DNA of 64,000 nucleotides from an uncultured Gammaproteobacteria bacterium (GCA_913020715.1 CAJVZH010000004.1:1-64000); one strand, 5' to 3'. Shown: positions 18,902 through 28,008, counted from the stretch's first letter. The notes: generated from the letters alone by a model not told the origin. Made by a program: numbers and translations.

Positions 18902-18956
18902 TAAGTTGTCTCCTTAAAAAATCTTATAACCTTATGACACTAGCATACACCACACC

Positions 18957-18989
18957 AATCTTTGTAAACCCAATATAGGTACAAAGATT
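18957..18989. promoter_or_regulatory. 33-bp inverted repeat, candidate operator or leader hairpin
   Basis: AATCTTTGTA (18957-18966) and TACAAAGATT (18980-18989) are perfect 10-bp inverted arms around 13 bp. The repeat lies between the winged-helix gene stop (18998) and the paralogue-3 start (18901). No T-run follows it in the direction of transcription, so it is not a standard terminator. It may be an operator for the neighbouring regulator or a transcript hairpin. Confidence 0.6.
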
Positions 18990-18997
18990 CGGGGTTT

Positions 18998-19285
18998 TTA
19001 ACTTTTTATCGCGTACGATAAATTCATTGCACGCTTATCATCCATTGATTGCTCAGAGACAATAATGTCTTGACTCAATAGAGCGCCCACTGCTCTTTTA
19101 ATGGTTGAAAGCGAATACTTTTCGAAGTATGGATCGTTCTTAATGGTTGTAATTGTCGAAGTAGCTTGATGTGTAACAAAAGACAATACTGCCTTCTCTA
19201 CTTCTGACAAATGACTCATTCCAAACTCTTGCTCATACTCGTCAAGTGCTTTTCTTAATTGAAATAATTTTGCTAATGTTGACAT
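18998..19285 (-). CDS. small winged-helix (MarR-like) DNA-binding protein
   Basis: A 95-aa protein: a short helix (TLAKLFQLRKALDEYEQEFG), then LSEVEKAVLSFVTHQ, a helix-turn-helix (STITTIKNDPYFEKYSLSTIKRAVGALLSQDIIVSEQS) and a wing (MDDKRAMNLSY). This is the layout of MarR-type winged helices, though the flanking dimer helices are short. GGAG six bases before the ATG at 19285 marks this start rather than the longer track start at 19336. A well-formed promoter lies 40 bp upstream. It probably regulates itself or the MASE1-like genes next to it; this is inferred from position. Confidence 0.65.
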   Translation of the reverse strand: MSTLAKLFQLRKALDEYEQEFGMSHLSEVEKAVLSFVTHQATSTITTIKNDPYFEKYSLSTIKRAVGALLSQDIIVSEQSMDDKRAMNLSYAIKS

Positions 19286-19324
19286 AATCAACTCCATGTA
19301 ATAATTAACTTCACCCGCCCGATT

Positions 19325-19353
19325 ATTATAATCCAATTAGCATCCTATTGCAA
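19325..19353 (-). promoter_or_regulatory. promoter of the winged-helix gene
   Basis: On the minus strand: -35 TTGCAA (19348-19353), a 17-bp spacer, and a perfect -10 TATAAT (19325-19330). The start codon at 19285 lies about 40 bp downstream of the -10. Confidence 0.7.
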
Positions 19354-19404
19354 ATTGAGCTTTTTTTCTCTGTAGCTTTAGCGCGCCATTGAATTCATTA
19401 CTGT

Positions 19405-19419
19405 AGATCATTTTGATCT
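19405..19419. promoter_or_regulatory. perfect palindrome AGATCA-TTT-TGATCT
   Basis: A 15-bp perfect palindrome about 50 bp upstream of the winged-helix gene -35 box. It could be an activator or repressor site. It is not an FNR/CRP-type site as far as I can tell. Confidence 0.35.
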
Positions 19420-19481
19420 GTTATTTTTTACTCGTGACTTTACTTGTCAAATAACCGATTACTTTATTGGAAAAACAACCA

Positions 19482-20477
19482 TCAAATAGAAAATTGTTGT
19501 TTGAGTTTGGCGTACTCCGATGTTTCGATGCGTGGCCCAAAGTGGCTGACCACAAGCGCTGCGGCGGCGTTTGCAAATTGAGCAGCTAAGACGTAATCAT
19601 GGCCAGCACTAATGGCGTATAAAAAAGCTCCGGCAAACATATCGCCAGCGCCGTTTGTGTTGATTGCTTTGGCTTTAACACCAGAAGTACAAGTTGTGTG
19701 CTCGCCATCATAAACCATAGAGCCTGCAGCTCCTCGAGTTATCACAAAGGACTTTGCGTAATTTTTGAGCGCTTCTGCGGCTTGCTCAATAGTGCTGCTG
19801 TCAGTAAAATTGATGGCCTCTTCTTCATTGCAAAACAGCAAGTCTACGGTATCACCAATGACACTTTTAAGTTGCTGTGAAAAAATTTGCACAACAAAAG
19901 GGTCGGATAAACTCAGTGACGTTTTGACGTCATGTTGTTTAGCAAAAGACATCGCTTCAACGGCAACCTTGGTTCGTTGTGAATCGGTCACAAGGTAGCC
20001 TTCAATATACAGCCACTTACTATTGGCTAACAACTGTGTGTCAACATCACTTGATGAGAGATCTACATTCACGCCCAAATAGGTATTCATGGTGCGCTCA
20101 GCATCCTCAGTAATCATTACCAAGCATTTGCCGGTGGTGCCACTTGCATGCCCAGCTTCACGAAAATCAACGCCCGCAGCATTCAGGTCTTTAATAAAAA
20201 AAGCACCGGCATCGTCAGAGGCGACTTTGCCTGCATAAAATGCTGTTGCACCAAAGCCACTTATGGCAACAACTGTATTGCATGCTGAGCCACCACAGCT
20301 GCGCTTAACAAGTTTCGAATATGAGCCTAAATTATCGATTAATTGATATTGGCGATCCTCATCAACCAAGGTCATTAACCCTTTATCAACTTGATTTTCC
20401 TGTAAAAAATTTTCATCAACTTTGTACTCAATATCGACCAGAGCGGCACCAACGCCATAAACATCATATGTCTTCAC
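19482..20477 (-). CDS. PfkB-family sugar/nucleoside kinase (adenosine kinase-like)
   Basis: An ATP-dependent kinase of the ribokinase/PfkB fold, 331 aa. The N-terminal YDVYGVGAALVDIEYKV and GGSACNTVVAISGFGA (substrate side) and the C-terminal INTNGAGDMFAGAFLYAI (anion hole and catalytic Asp) identify the family. This branch is usually annotated adenosine kinase, but the substrate is not proven. The track uses a TTG start that abuts the Shine-Dalgarno. GTG two codons later (20477) has AAGGA at a proper 6-bp spacing and is preferred. Located 44 bp after ispH on the same strand. Confidence 0.85.
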   Translation of the reverse strand: MKTYDVYGVGAALVDIEYKVDENFLQENQVDKGLMTLVDEDRQYQLIDNLGSYSKLVKRSCGGSACNTVVAISGFGATAFYAGKVASDDAGAFFIKDLNAAGVDFREAGHASGTTGKCLVMITEDAERTMNTYLGVNVDLSSSDVDTQLLANSKWLYIEGYLVTDSQRTKVAVEAMSFAKQHDVKTSLSLSDPFVVQIFSQQLKSVIGDTVDLLFCNEEEAINFTDSSTIEQAAEALKNYAKSFVITRGAAGSMVYDGEHTTCTSGVKAKAINTNGAGDMFAGAFLYAISAGHDYVLAAQFANAAAALVVSHFGPRIETSEYAKLKQQFSI

Positions 20478-20521
20478 ACGCAATCCTTTTTGTTAATACA
20501 GACAACTTTTTTCATCGCTAT

Positions 20522-21445
20522 TTATCTCAATGTACTAGGCACCGGAAAGTGCACATCTTCCTCAATACCGCTGACCTCAATCACCTCGTCGGCGCCATAA
20601 TCTAACAAATAACTAACCACTTCTTGTACCAAAACTTCGGGCGCGGAAGCGCCAGCAGTAACGCCAATTGATTGGCAGTTTTTGAGCCAAGCACCATCAA
20701 TGTCGGCCGCACCATCGATTAAATAAGACGGTTTGTTGTTATTCTCAGCAATTTCACGAAGACGATTGGAATTGGATGAATTTTTTGAACCCAACACCAA
20801 AAGCACATCGGCCATTTTAATAATCGCCTTGACGGCGTCCTGTCGATTTTGTGTTGCATAGCAAATATCGTCTTTTTTCGGCGACTGGATCTGCGGGAAT
20901 TTTTCTTTTAAAGCATCGACAATCGCGTGGGTATCATCCACTGAAAGCGTGGTTTGAGTGGTGTATGACAAATTGTGTTCTGCAGAGAAATCCAAATTAT
21001 CGATATCATCAATGGACTCAACCAAGCTAATCGCTGAACCCGTAGACTGGCCCAAGGTGCCTTCAACTTCTGGGTGACCCGCATGGCCGATGAGTATCAC
21101 TTGGTGTTGTTGTTTTTGTCGGCGTTGAACTTCTTTGTGCACTTTAGTCACTAATGGACAAGTGGCATCATACACTTTGGCATCAATGGAATTGGCCTCT
21201 TTTCTTACCGCTTGCGAAACGCCGTGTGCGCTAAAAATAACCACTTCGCCATTCGGCACTTCATCGACTTCTTCAACAAAAATAGCGCCCTTGACCTTTA
21301 AATCGCTCACAACAAATTTATTGTGAACAACTTCGTGGCGGACATAAATTGGCGCACCGTGGCGTTCAATCGCACGCTCTACAATTTCGATGGCACGCTC
21401 AACCCCTGCGCAAAAACCCCTTGGATTGGCGAGTAATATTTTCAT
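20522..21445 (-). CDS. ispH: 4-hydroxy-3-methylbut-2-enyl diphosphate reductase
   Basis: The last step of the MEP pathway: a 4Fe-4S enzyme reducing HMBPP to IPP and DMAPP. The 307-aa protein has Cys12 in [12 protein letters not shown], the second cluster Cys in [11 protein letters not shown], the third in the [11 protein letters not shown] region, SSNSNRL and [10 protein letters not shown]. Length is typical. It is followed closely by the PfkB-family kinase and lies downstream of trpA-accD. Confidence 0.97.
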   Translation of the reverse strand: MKILLANPRGFCAGVERAIEIVERAIERHGAPIYVRHEVVHNKFVVSDLKVKGAIFVEEVDEVPNGEVVIFSAHGVSQAVRKEANSIDAKVYDATCPLVTKVHKEVQRRQKQQHQVILIGHAGHPEVEGTLGQSTGSAISLVESIDDIDNLDFSAEHNLSYTTQTTLSVDDTHAIVDALKEKFPQIQSPKKDDICYATQNRQDAVKAIIKMADVLLVLGSKNSSNSNRLREIAENNNKPSYLIDGAADIDGAWLKNCQSIGVTAGASAPEVLVQEVVSYLLDYGADEVIEVSGIEEDVHFPVPSTLR

Positions 21446-21509
21446 GATATTGTTGTGCTGATTATTTCAAGCAGCTTATATTCGAGGGCTAACTGAATGT
21501 TCAATGAAA

Positions 21510-22352
21510 TTAGTGTTGTGTCAACGCTGAGAGAATTTGATGGACTTTGTCACGCAATTTTGAGCGGTGAACAATCATATCAATGGCGCCTTTTTCTAGC
21601 AAAAATTCAGCGCGCTGAAAGCCATCTGGCAGCTCTTCGCGAACCGTTTGTTCAACCACGCGTGGACCAGCAAAGCCAACCAAAGCATTAGGTTCGGCAA
21701 TATGAATATCGCCCAACATAGCAAAACTGGCAGAAACGCCGCCCATTGTGGGGTCGGTAAGAACTGAAATAAATGGAATTTTCTTATCGGCCAGCAATTT
21801 AACCGCTAAGGCCGTTTTTGCCATTTGCATCAAAGAAAACAAGCCCTCTTGCATGCGCGCACCACCACTGGCGGAAAAGCAAATCAATGGATAGCCGTGG
21901 GCAATTGAGGCGTCTGCCGCTCTGGCAAATTTCTCACCCACTACAGAGCCCATTGAGCCGCCCATAAATTTAAATTCAAAAACTGCAACAACCACTGGCA
22001 TGCCGTGCAATAAGCCCTGCTTAACCACCAACGCATCCTTCTCTCCCGTGTTTTTCTGGGCGTCGCTGTAGCGGTCCTTGTATTTTTTTTGATCCTTAAA
22101 CTTCAAAGGATCTACAGATTCGATACTGGCGCCAATTTCCACCTGCTGATCTTCGTCGAGGAAGCTTTCTAAACGATCTCTGGCAGACATTCTTAAATGG
22201 TGGTCGCACTGTGAGCAAATATGATTTAGACGCTTTAATTCTTCCTTGTAAAGCACTCCATTACACGCCGGACACTTACTCCACAAGCCTTCAGGAATGT
22301 TCTTTTTAGCGTTTTTGCCAATTGATGGCAATATTTTTTCCAACCAACTCAT
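21510..22352 (-). CDS. accD: acetyl-CoA carboxylase carboxyltransferase, beta subunit
   Basis: With AccA it transfers CO2 from carboxybiotin to acetyl-CoA, giving malonyl-CoA for fatty acid synthesis. The 280-aa protein has the N-terminal zinc ribbon (Cys27, Cys30, Cys46, Cys49) and the crotonase-like carboxyltransferase core with [10 protein letters not shown] and [12 protein letters not shown]. It starts 3 bp after the trpA stop, so the two are one transcript, a trpA-accD linkage common in proteobacteria. Confidence 0.97.
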   Translation of the reverse strand: MSWLEKILPSIGKNAKKNIPEGLWSKCPACNGVLYKEELKRLNHICSQCDHHLRMSARDRLESFLDEDQQVEIGASIESVDPLKFKDQKKYKDRYSDAQKNTGEKDALVVKQGLLHGMPVVVAVFEFKFMGGSMGSVVGEKFARAADASIAHGYPLICFSASGGARMQEGLFSLMQMAKTALAVKLLADKKIPFISVLTDPTMGGVSASFAMLGDIHIAEPNALVGFAGPRVVEQTVREELPDGFQRAEFLLEKGAIDMIVHRSKLRDKVHQILSALTQH

Positions 22353-22355
22353 AAG

Positions 22356-23162
22356 TTAATCCTGTTTAATGGCACTTGAAATTTGACGAGCCAAATTTCC
22401 GACCTTCGTCACCATTTTATCCCTATCATCGGATAATTGTTCAATAATAGAAACGAGCGAACTGCCAACAATAACGGCGTCTGCAGACTCGCTTACTTTC
22501 TTCGCTGTTTCGGCATCCTTAATACCAAAGCCAACACCCACCGGCAAGTCAATAACTTTACGAATTCGCGCTAGGTGATGATTAACCGAGTCAATATCAA
22601 TATTCCCAGCACCGGTTACACCCTTAAGGGAAACAAAATAAACAAAGCCTGAGGCAACTTTTGCGATCAACTCTAAGCGTTCGTCGGTTGTTGTCGGCGC
22701 CACTAAGAAGATTAAGTCGATACCAACGCTGTCCAATTCGGTTTTGAAGTCTTGCGCTTCTTCGGGTGGCATATCCACCACCAAAACACCGTCAACACCC
22801 GCCTCTTGTGCGCGCTCAGCAAAAGCCTTATAGCCAAACACTTCAATGGGGTTGGTGTAACCCATCAGCACCACGCCAGTTGTATTATTGTGCTCTCTAA
22901 GGCGTTCAACCATTCCAAATACATAATGCAAATTAACGCCGTCTGCGACAGCGCGCTCATGCGACTTGGCAATCACTGGGCCGTCGGCCATTGGATCCGA
23001 AAACGGCATACCAAGCTCGATGATATCAGCGCCATTGTGCACTAGGGCAAACATCGCAGCTTCTGAATTGTCCATGCCGCCATCACCCGTAGTAATAAAT
23101 GGGATAAAGGCTTTTTGGCCGGATTGCTTAAGATCGCTAAAAATTTTACTAAGTATCGACAT
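22356..23162 (-). CDS. trpA: tryptophan synthase, alpha subunit
   Basis: Cleaves indole-3-glycerol phosphate to indole, which passes to TrpB. The 268-aa TIM barrel has ADIIELGMPFSDPMADGPVI (with the catalytic Glu and Asp), GYTNPIEVFG, FVYFVSLKGVTG and VGFGIKDAETA. trpB is not upstream here, so the trp genes are at least partly split. It shares a promoter with accD. No trp leader peptide is visible in the short 5' region. Confidence 0.97.
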   Translation of the reverse strand: MSILSKIFSDLKQSGQKAFIPFITTGDGGMDNSEAAMFALVHNGADIIELGMPFSDPMADGPVIAKSHERAVADGVNLHYVFGMVERLREHNNTTGVVLMGYTNPIEVFGYKAFAERAQEAGVDGVLVVDMPPEEAQDFKTELDSVGIDLIFLVAPTTTDERLELIAKVASGFVYFVSLKGVTGAGNIDIDSVNHHLARIRKVIDLPVGVGFGIKDAETAKKVSESADAVIVGSSLVSIIEQLSDDRDKMVTKVGNLARQISSAIKQD

Positions 23163-23190
23163 CGGTTTTAATCAGCTGAATAAGGGCTAA

Positions 23191-23218
23191 ATTTTATCAC
23201 AGAAGCACTTAAGGACAA
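23191..23218 (-). promoter_or_regulatory. promoter of trpA-accD
   Basis: On the minus strand: -35 TTGTCC (23213-23218), a 16-bp spacer, and -10 TAAAAT (23191-23196), about 29 bp upstream of the trpA ATG. Confidence 0.6.
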
Positions 23219-23243
23219 TTTATTGTCAGCGCTCAAATGGGTT

Positions 23244-24290
23244 TTATTTTGATTGAGAATAACTGTGAACAGTGTCGACCAGTACTTTCATATTGTCGGG
23301 GCTAACGTCTGGCGTAATGCCATGACCCAAATTGAATACATGGCCAGTCTTGCCCTTGAATTGATCGAGCACTTTTTTAACTTCAGCCTCTACCACTTCA
23401 GGTGTTGCATAGAGCACTGAAGGATCTAAGTTACCTTGCAAGGCTACTTGATTGCCGACGCGTTTTTGTGCATCGCCCAGCTCAACCGTCCAGTCAAGGC
23501 CAAGTGCGTCACAGCCAGTCGCTGCAATTTGCTCAAGCCATGCACCGCCGCCTTTAGTGAAAAGCGTCACCGGAATTGTTCTGTCTTCATATTGGCGATG
23601 AATGCCGGAAACAATTTTCTGCATATATCTAAGCGAGAAATTCTCGTAACATTCTTTGTTTAGCGAGCCACCCCACGTGTCAAAAATCATCACCGAGTCC
23701 GCGCCGGCCTCAATCTGGCCATTGAGATAATCGATTATCGTGTCGGCAAGCACATCCAATAATTGGTGCATGTGCTTCGGGTTTTCAAACATCAGTCCTT
23801 TGACTTTAGAGAAAGTCTTGCTTGCTCCACCTTCCACCATGTAAGTTGCCAAAGTCCATGGGCTGCCAGTAAAGCCGATAAGTGGCACACGACCTTTTAG
23901 GTTGTTCTTAATCACTGAAACCGCGTCATTAACGTAAGCAAGCTCGGTGCCAACATCAGGCTTTGAAAGCTTGTCAATCGAAGCAAGTGTGGTCAGTGGA
24001 CGGGTGAATTTTGGTCCTTCGCCTTCGGCAAAGTACAAGCCAAGGCCCATAGCATCAGGAATCGTCAAAATATCTGAGAATAAAATCGCCGCGTCTAAAT
24101 CAAAACGCTCAAGTGGCTGCAACGTGACTTCACATGCCAACTCACTATTCTTGCAAAGACTTAAAAAATCCCCCGCTTTAGCGCGTGTTGCGCGATATTC
24201 TGGCAAATAACGACCCGCTTGACGCATCACCCAAACCGGTGTGCGGGTCACTTCTTTTTTTAACAGGGCGTTGATGTAATCAAATGCCAT
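23244..24290 (-). CDS. hemE: uroporphyrinogen decarboxylase
   Basis: Decarboxylates uroporphyrinogen III to coproporphyrinogen III in haem synthesis. The 348-aa protein has the N-terminal signature [14 protein letters not shown], the catalytic Asp in [32 protein letters not shown] and [15 protein letters not shown]. Monocistronic by appearance: a terminator lies upstream and trpA-accD has its own promoter downstream. Confidence 0.97.
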   Translation of the reverse strand: MAFDYINALLKKEVTRTPVWVMRQAGRYLPEYRATRAKAGDFLSLCKNSELACEVTLQPLERFDLDAAILFSDILTIPDAMGLGLYFAEGEGPKFTRPLTTLASIDKLSKPDVGTELAYVNDAVSVIKNNLKGRVPLIGFTGSPWTLATYMVEGGASKTFSKVKGLMFENPKHMHQLLDVLADTIIDYLNGQIEAGADSVMIFDTWGGSLNKECYENFSLRYMQKIVSGIHRQYEDRTIPVTLFTKGGGAWLEQIAATGCDALGLDWTVELGDAQKRVGNQVALQGNLDPSVLYATPEVVEAEVKKVLDQFKGKTGHVFNLGHGITPDVSPDNMKVLVDTVHSYSQSK

Positions 24291-24346
24291 AATAACTTCT
24301 CAGTGGAAAATAATAATAAAATTTATTTTATGCTTTCTTCGGGCAC

Positions 24347-24373
24347 AAAAAAAGCCACAATCGTGGCTTTTTT
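24347..24373 (-). terminator. Rho-independent terminator of rpmE (bidirectional form)
   Basis: GCCAC-AATC-GTGGC flanked by seven A and six T. On the minus strand it follows the rpmE stop by about 20 bp and ends in a T-run; its symmetry would allow termination from the other side too. Confidence 0.85.
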
Positions 24374-24391
24374 AAAGCATAAAGCTTTGAA

Positions 24392-24604
24392 TTAACGCTT
24401 GAATGCGCCGTAACGAGATTTAAACTTCTCAACACGACCCGCAGTATCCATAATTTTTTGCTTACCTGTGTAGAACGGGTGGCAGCTAGAACATACGTCT
24501 AGTAATAATTCTTCTTTACCAGTTGTAGAACGCGTTTCGAACGTGTTACCACAGCTGCATACCACTTTAATTGCTTCGTAAGCTGGATGAATATCTGTTT
24601 GCAT
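24392..24604 (-). CDS. rpmE: 50S ribosomal protein L31
   Basis: A 70-aa ribosomal protein of the zinc-binding (C+) type. Cys16, Cys18, Cys38 and Cys41 lie in VVCSCGNTF and [12 protein letters not shown]. Such forms are usually Zur-regulated against a cysteine-free paralogue under zinc shortage; no paralogue is in the window. It begins MQTDIHPAY and lies 44 bp after bolA with its own terminator. Confidence 0.96.
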   Translation of the reverse strand: MQTDIHPAYEAIKVVCSCGNTFETRSTTGKEELLLDVCSSCHPFYTGKQKIMDTAGRVEKFKSRYGAFKR

Positions 24605-24648
24605 AGCTAATTGTTTGTCTTCAAATCGAAAAGAACGGAAATTATATA

Positions 24649-24876
24649 CTATCTCTCATTCGGGGTGTAGGTTTTAACGCTAAGCGCATGGAGCTCACCA
24701 CTTTTGATTTCATCACTGACCACGCCCAGTACTGTGCGCTGTCTTTGCAGTAGCGACATACCTTCAAAAATTGGTGACACAACAATTGCAGCACAGTTGC
24801 AGCCATCGCCCTCCATGGTTACTTGTGAGCTCTCAATGCCCGCTTCAAGTTTTGCTTTAATCTCTTCTAATGTCAT
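24649..24876 (-). CDS. BolA/IbaG-family protein
   Basis: A 75-aa BolA-like protein with the class II KH-like fold. It contains [42 protein letters not shown] and [12 protein letters not shown]. The family binds 2Fe-2S clusters together with monothiol glutaredoxins. The short length and TMEGDG segment favour IbaG/YrbA over BolA itself. It overlaps the phosphate permease stop by 4 bp (ATGA), so the three upstream genes are translationally linked. Confidence 0.88.
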   Translation of the reverse strand: MTLEEIKAKLEAGIESSQVTMEGDGCNCAAIVVSPIFEGMSLLQRQRTVLGVVSDEIKSGELHALSVKTYTPNER

Positions 24877-26153
24877 GCGCCAAATAGTCCTTTAAGTGCG
24901 TAGAAAAATACAATTGCCATCACCGCGCCTGCCGGCAAGGTCACTATCCACGAAAGAAAAATGCGATTGATAACTCGCAAGTTTAACGAGGCCAACCCTC
25001 GAGCAATACCAACACCCAAAACAGCGCCAACAAGTACCTGGGTGGTTGAAACTGGCAGACCAGTGTATGACGCCAGAACAACGGTGGTTGCGGCGGCCAA
25101 TTCTGCTGCAAAGCCACGACTAGGCGTCAACTCGGTAATACCCTTGCCAATCGTGCGCATCACTTTAAAACCGAATGTCGCCAAACCAAATACAATACCA
25201 CCGCCGCCAACTAGCAGAATCCATGAAGGCAAGACACTTTTAGATGCAATATCACCACCGGATTCAACAATACTATAAACGGCCGCAAGAGGGCCAATCG
25301 CGTTTGCCACGTCATTGGATCCATGGGCAAATGCCATCGAACACGCTGTTACAACCATCAAACCGCCAAACAATTTTTCCATGTTGGCGTATTGAAAATC
25401 AGCGTCGTCCTCAGGATTGGTCTTGATTCTTCTAACAATAACGGCTGCTATGATAGAGGCAATAATACCGACTATAACCGCAATCATCATACTGGTTGGC
25501 AAGTCTTTGCCTAAATGCTTAAGTGACTCAACATGCTTCAAGCCTTTTAGTAGTGTCACCAAAGCAATAACAAAGCCAACAATAAACACATAAAACGGCA
25601 AATAACGCTTCGCATTTTCCAAAGGAGTTTCAGTGGAAATAATGCGCTTCTGCAAACTCTTAAAGATAAATACCGCCAGCGTTCCTGCCAATAGTGGCGA
25701 AATCACCCAACTGGCAACAATAGTACCAACCTTGCCCCAAGCAACAGCATCAATACCAACACCAACCGCGCCAAAACCAACAATGGCTCCAACAATCGAG
25801 TGCGTAGTGGAAACTGGCCAACCAACAGAAGAGGCAATCAATAACCAGAAACCAGCGGAAAGGAGAGCTGCCAACATTCCATAGACCAACAAGTGGGGAC
25901 TGTCGACGAAGATCGAGGCGTCCAAAATCCCCTTGCGAACTGTTGCGGTTACCTCACCGCCCGCAAGCACAGCGCCAGCAAACTCAAAAATAATGGCAAT
26001 AATGATGGCTTGTTTGACTGTAATCGCACCAGAACCAACCGAAGTACCCATCGCATTTGCCACGTCATTAGCGCCCACACCCCACGCCATAAAAAGACCA
26101 AAGCCAATGGCCAACATAATAAGGATTTCATGATTTTGCGTAATAATATCCAT
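24873..26153 (-). CDS. Pit-type inorganic phosphate transporter
   Basis: A 426-aa inner-membrane permease of the PiT family (phosphate with a cation or proton). It shows the internal duplication of the family: GANDVANAMGTSVGSGAI near residue 27 and GSNDVANAIGPLAAVYS in the second half, each within a set of hydrophobic helices, and paired STT motifs (WPVSTTHSIVGA, LPVSTTQVLVGA). It starts 12 bp after its DUF47 partner and overlaps bolA. Low-affinity constitutive uptake is the usual role. Confidence 0.93.
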   Translation of the reverse strand: MDIITQNHEILIMLAIGFGLFMAWGVGANDVANAMGTSVGSGAITVKQAIIIAIIFEFAGAVLAGGEVTATVRKGILDASIFVDSPHLLVYGMLAALLSAGFWLLIASSVGWPVSTTHSIVGAIVGFGAVGVGIDAVAWGKVGTIVASWVISPLLAGTLAVFIFKSLQKRIISTETPLENAKRYLPFYVFIVGFVIALVTLLKGLKHVESLKHLGKDLPTSMMIAVIVGIIASIIAAVIVRRIKTNPEDDADFQYANMEKLFGGLMVVTACSMAFAHGSNDVANAIGPLAAVYSIVESGGDIASKSVLPSWILLVGGGGIVFGLATFGFKVMRTIGKGITELTPSRGFAAELAAATTVVLASYTGLPVSTTQVLVGAVLGVGIARGLASLNLRVINRIFLSWIVTLPAGAVMAIVFFYALKGLFGA

Positions 26154-26165
26154 ACTTATCCCTTA

Positions 26166-26843
26166 CTATTTCGCCAACATCACTTCAAGTCTCGAGCCCA
26201 CTTTTTGAGCGGCATCTGCAGTCTCACCAAGCCATTCAACGGCACGGTAGTAGAACATCATGTCAACTGGAGGGGTGTTTGACTCGAGTGCAAATAGCGC
26301 ATCACGAATTTGATGTTGCACGCCATCGCTCTCATGTTCAAAACCGTTAATTTTGCCAATAATGTCATCAACAACCTTTCGCTCGCGATGACTGAACGCC
26401 GTCTCTAGCAATTCATCCAATTCATTAATAGCTTCTAGAGCGGCAGCCGATGTTTTAACGCAGACAGCAATAAGATCTTGAAAAGTTTGGCTCACTTCTA
26501 CCGGCAAAACCATATGCCTAGTCATCATCAGGCCAGCCAAATCTTTGGTGATGTTTGCAATGGAGTCCTGAATTAACAAGACATCAAGGAGGTCGCGACG
26601 AGAAAACGGCATCATAAATGTGCTTGGCAAGTTCATCCGCAGCTTCTTTTTAAGCTCGTCCGCTTTGTGTTCCTTTTTGCTGATGGACTGGCGAATGCTT
26701 TCCGCCTTTTCCCAGTCTTGTTTTGCGGCAGCCTTAGCGAAATTGCCAAACTCCTTCAAACACAGGTGGACTTGCTTCATATGTTGTTGCAAAGGATTAA
26801 TTGGAGATTTTCCAAACAAACCCGAAATATCATTTCTAGCCAT
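26166..26843 (-). CDS. DUF47/PhoU-like Pit accessory protein
   Basis: A 225-aa all-helical cytoplasmic protein of the DUF47 (TIGR00153) family, with the typical start FGKSPINPLQQHMKQV, the polar helix KKEHKADELKKKLRMNLPSTFMMPFSRRD and a DFLE-like second half. DUF47 proteins are encoded with Pit permeases and modulate phosphate uptake. The gene lies just upstream of the permease in the same transcript. Confidence 0.9.
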   Translation of the reverse strand: MARNDISGLFGKSPINPLQQHMKQVHLCLKEFGNFAKAAAKQDWEKAESIRQSISKKEHKADELKKKLRMNLPSTFMMPFSRRDLLDVLLIQDSIANITKDLAGLMMTRHMVLPVEVSQTFQDLIAVCVKTSAAALEAINELDELLETAFSHRERKVVDDIIGKINGFEHESDGVQHQIRDALFALESNTPPVDMMFYYRAVEWLGETADAAQKVGSRLEVMLAK

Positions 26844-26880
26844 TAATACCAGCTCCAGAATTCATAAATAGTTGTTGCGT

Positions 26881-26909
26881 ATTTTAAATGTCTGCAAAAC
26901 AACTTGCAA
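26881..26909 (-). promoter_or_regulatory. promoter of the DUF47-pit-bolA operon
   Basis: On the minus strand: -35 TTGCAA (26904-26909), a 17-bp spacer, and -10 TAAAAT (26881-26886), about 38 bp before the DUF47 ATG. No Pho box was recognised. Confidence 0.6.
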
Positions 26910-26926
26910 CAGAAAAAAACAAAAAA

Positions 26927-27328
26927 CTAAATCAGCACACTTCGCACGTAAGGCAGCAATCTTGCCTTGATTTGATTAAAGCAAAGCTCAAAGGCTTGAT
27001 AATCCCCACCGTCTGGATCCTCAAAACCAATATGCACAACTTCTGTTTTGCTTGGAAACATTGGACAAGTTTGACTGGCGTGGTCGCACACAGTCACCAC
27101 CAAATCAAATTCAATATGGATAAGCGTTTCTAGTTTTTTGGAGTGGTATTCATCACGCCAAATGTCGTGAATTTTCAGTATTTTTTGAGCGTTTGGATGG
27201 ACATTACCACTGACAGCCACACCACTAGAATAAGCTATTATATCGCCACCCAGTTCAGCATTAATAAGCGCCTCGGCAATGATGGATCGGCAGCTATTGC
27301 CGGTGCAAAGTATCAAGATTTTTTTCAC
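26927..27328 (-). CDS. arsC: arsenate reductase, thioredoxin-coupled (LMW-PTP type)
   Basis: Reduces arsenate to arsenite. The 133-aa protein has the phosphatase-like P-loop CTGNSCRS (Cys8 to Arg14) and two further cysteines, Cys81 and Cys88, at the spacing of the pI258-type ArsC redox relay (Cys10, Cys82, Cys89), so thioredoxin rather than glutaredoxin is the likely reductant. The start is GTG, overlapping the stop of the aquaporin gene (GTGA). Together they make a reductase-plus-channel detoxification pair; no arsB/acr3 or arsR is visible nearby. Confidence 0.88.
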   Translation of the reverse strand: MKKILILCTGNSCRSIIAEALINAELGGDIIAYSSGVAVSGNVHPNAQKILKIHDIWRDEYHSKKLETLIHIEFDLVVTVCDHASQTCPMFPSKTEVVHIGFEDPDGGDYQAFELCFNQIKARLLPYVRSVLI

Positions 27329-28008
27329 TGATCGCCTTCCTGTTTATCTGAATGAATCAGCTTAACAAAGATCAATGCCGCCACTAAAGCGCCCAATATT
27401 GTTGCCACAACATAGAGCCATAAATGTTCAAAATGACCACTTACTATCGCCGGGCCAATGCTGCGCGCAGGGTTCATGCTTGCGCCCGTAATTGGTCCGG
27501 CAAACATCGCCTCTAGGCCGACGGTAAATCCAATAGCAATGCCGGCAAAATCTTTGATGGCCTTGCCGTGAACGGCTGAAGCACTAATGACCAGCATTAA
27601 AATAAAGGCAAGCAAAAACTCAAACCCAAAAGACTGCGCCACCGAGCCGTGTGGCAGAGTTGCGCCAAGATAGCTTACTTCTGAGAATTGATTAAAGTCT
27701 TCTCGTAGTAAGAGAAAAAGTGAAGCACTTGCAGCAATGCCACCAAGTATTTGCGCACAGATATAAGGCAAAACTTGCTTACGATCAAATTCGCCCATCG
27801 AATAAAAGGCAATGGTTACCGCAGGATTAAAGTGAGCGCCTGAGACATGAGCAAAACTATAAATTAATGCAACAATAACAAAACCGAAAGTGAGCGCCAC
27901 CCCGGCGTGTCCAAGCGCCCCGGTAATATCGTTAATCATTACCGCGCCACTTCCCGCAAAAACCAAAATATAAGTGCCAATGAATTCAGCTGTCAATTTA
28001 TTACGCAT
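27325..28008 (-). CDS. MIP-family aquaporin/aquaglyceroporin
   Basis: A 227-aa six-helix channel with two NPA half-helices (GAHFNPAVT and GASMNPARS) and AEFIGTYILVFAGSGAV at the N-terminus. Translational coupling to arsC suggests it releases arsenite, as AqpS does in Sinorhizobium meliloti. That role is inferred from context; water or small neutral solutes remain possible. Confidence 0.88.
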   Translation of the reverse strand: MRNKLTAEFIGTYILVFAGSGAVMINDITGALGHAGVALTFGFVIVALIYSFAHVSGAHFNPAVTIAFYSMGEFDRKQVLPYICAQILGGIAASASLFLLLREDFNQFSEVSYLGATLPHGSVAQSFGFEFLLAFILMLVISASAVHGKAIKDFAGIAIGFTVGLEAMFAGPITGASMNPARSIGPAIVSGHFEHLWLYVVATILGALVAALIFVKLIHSDKQEGDQ

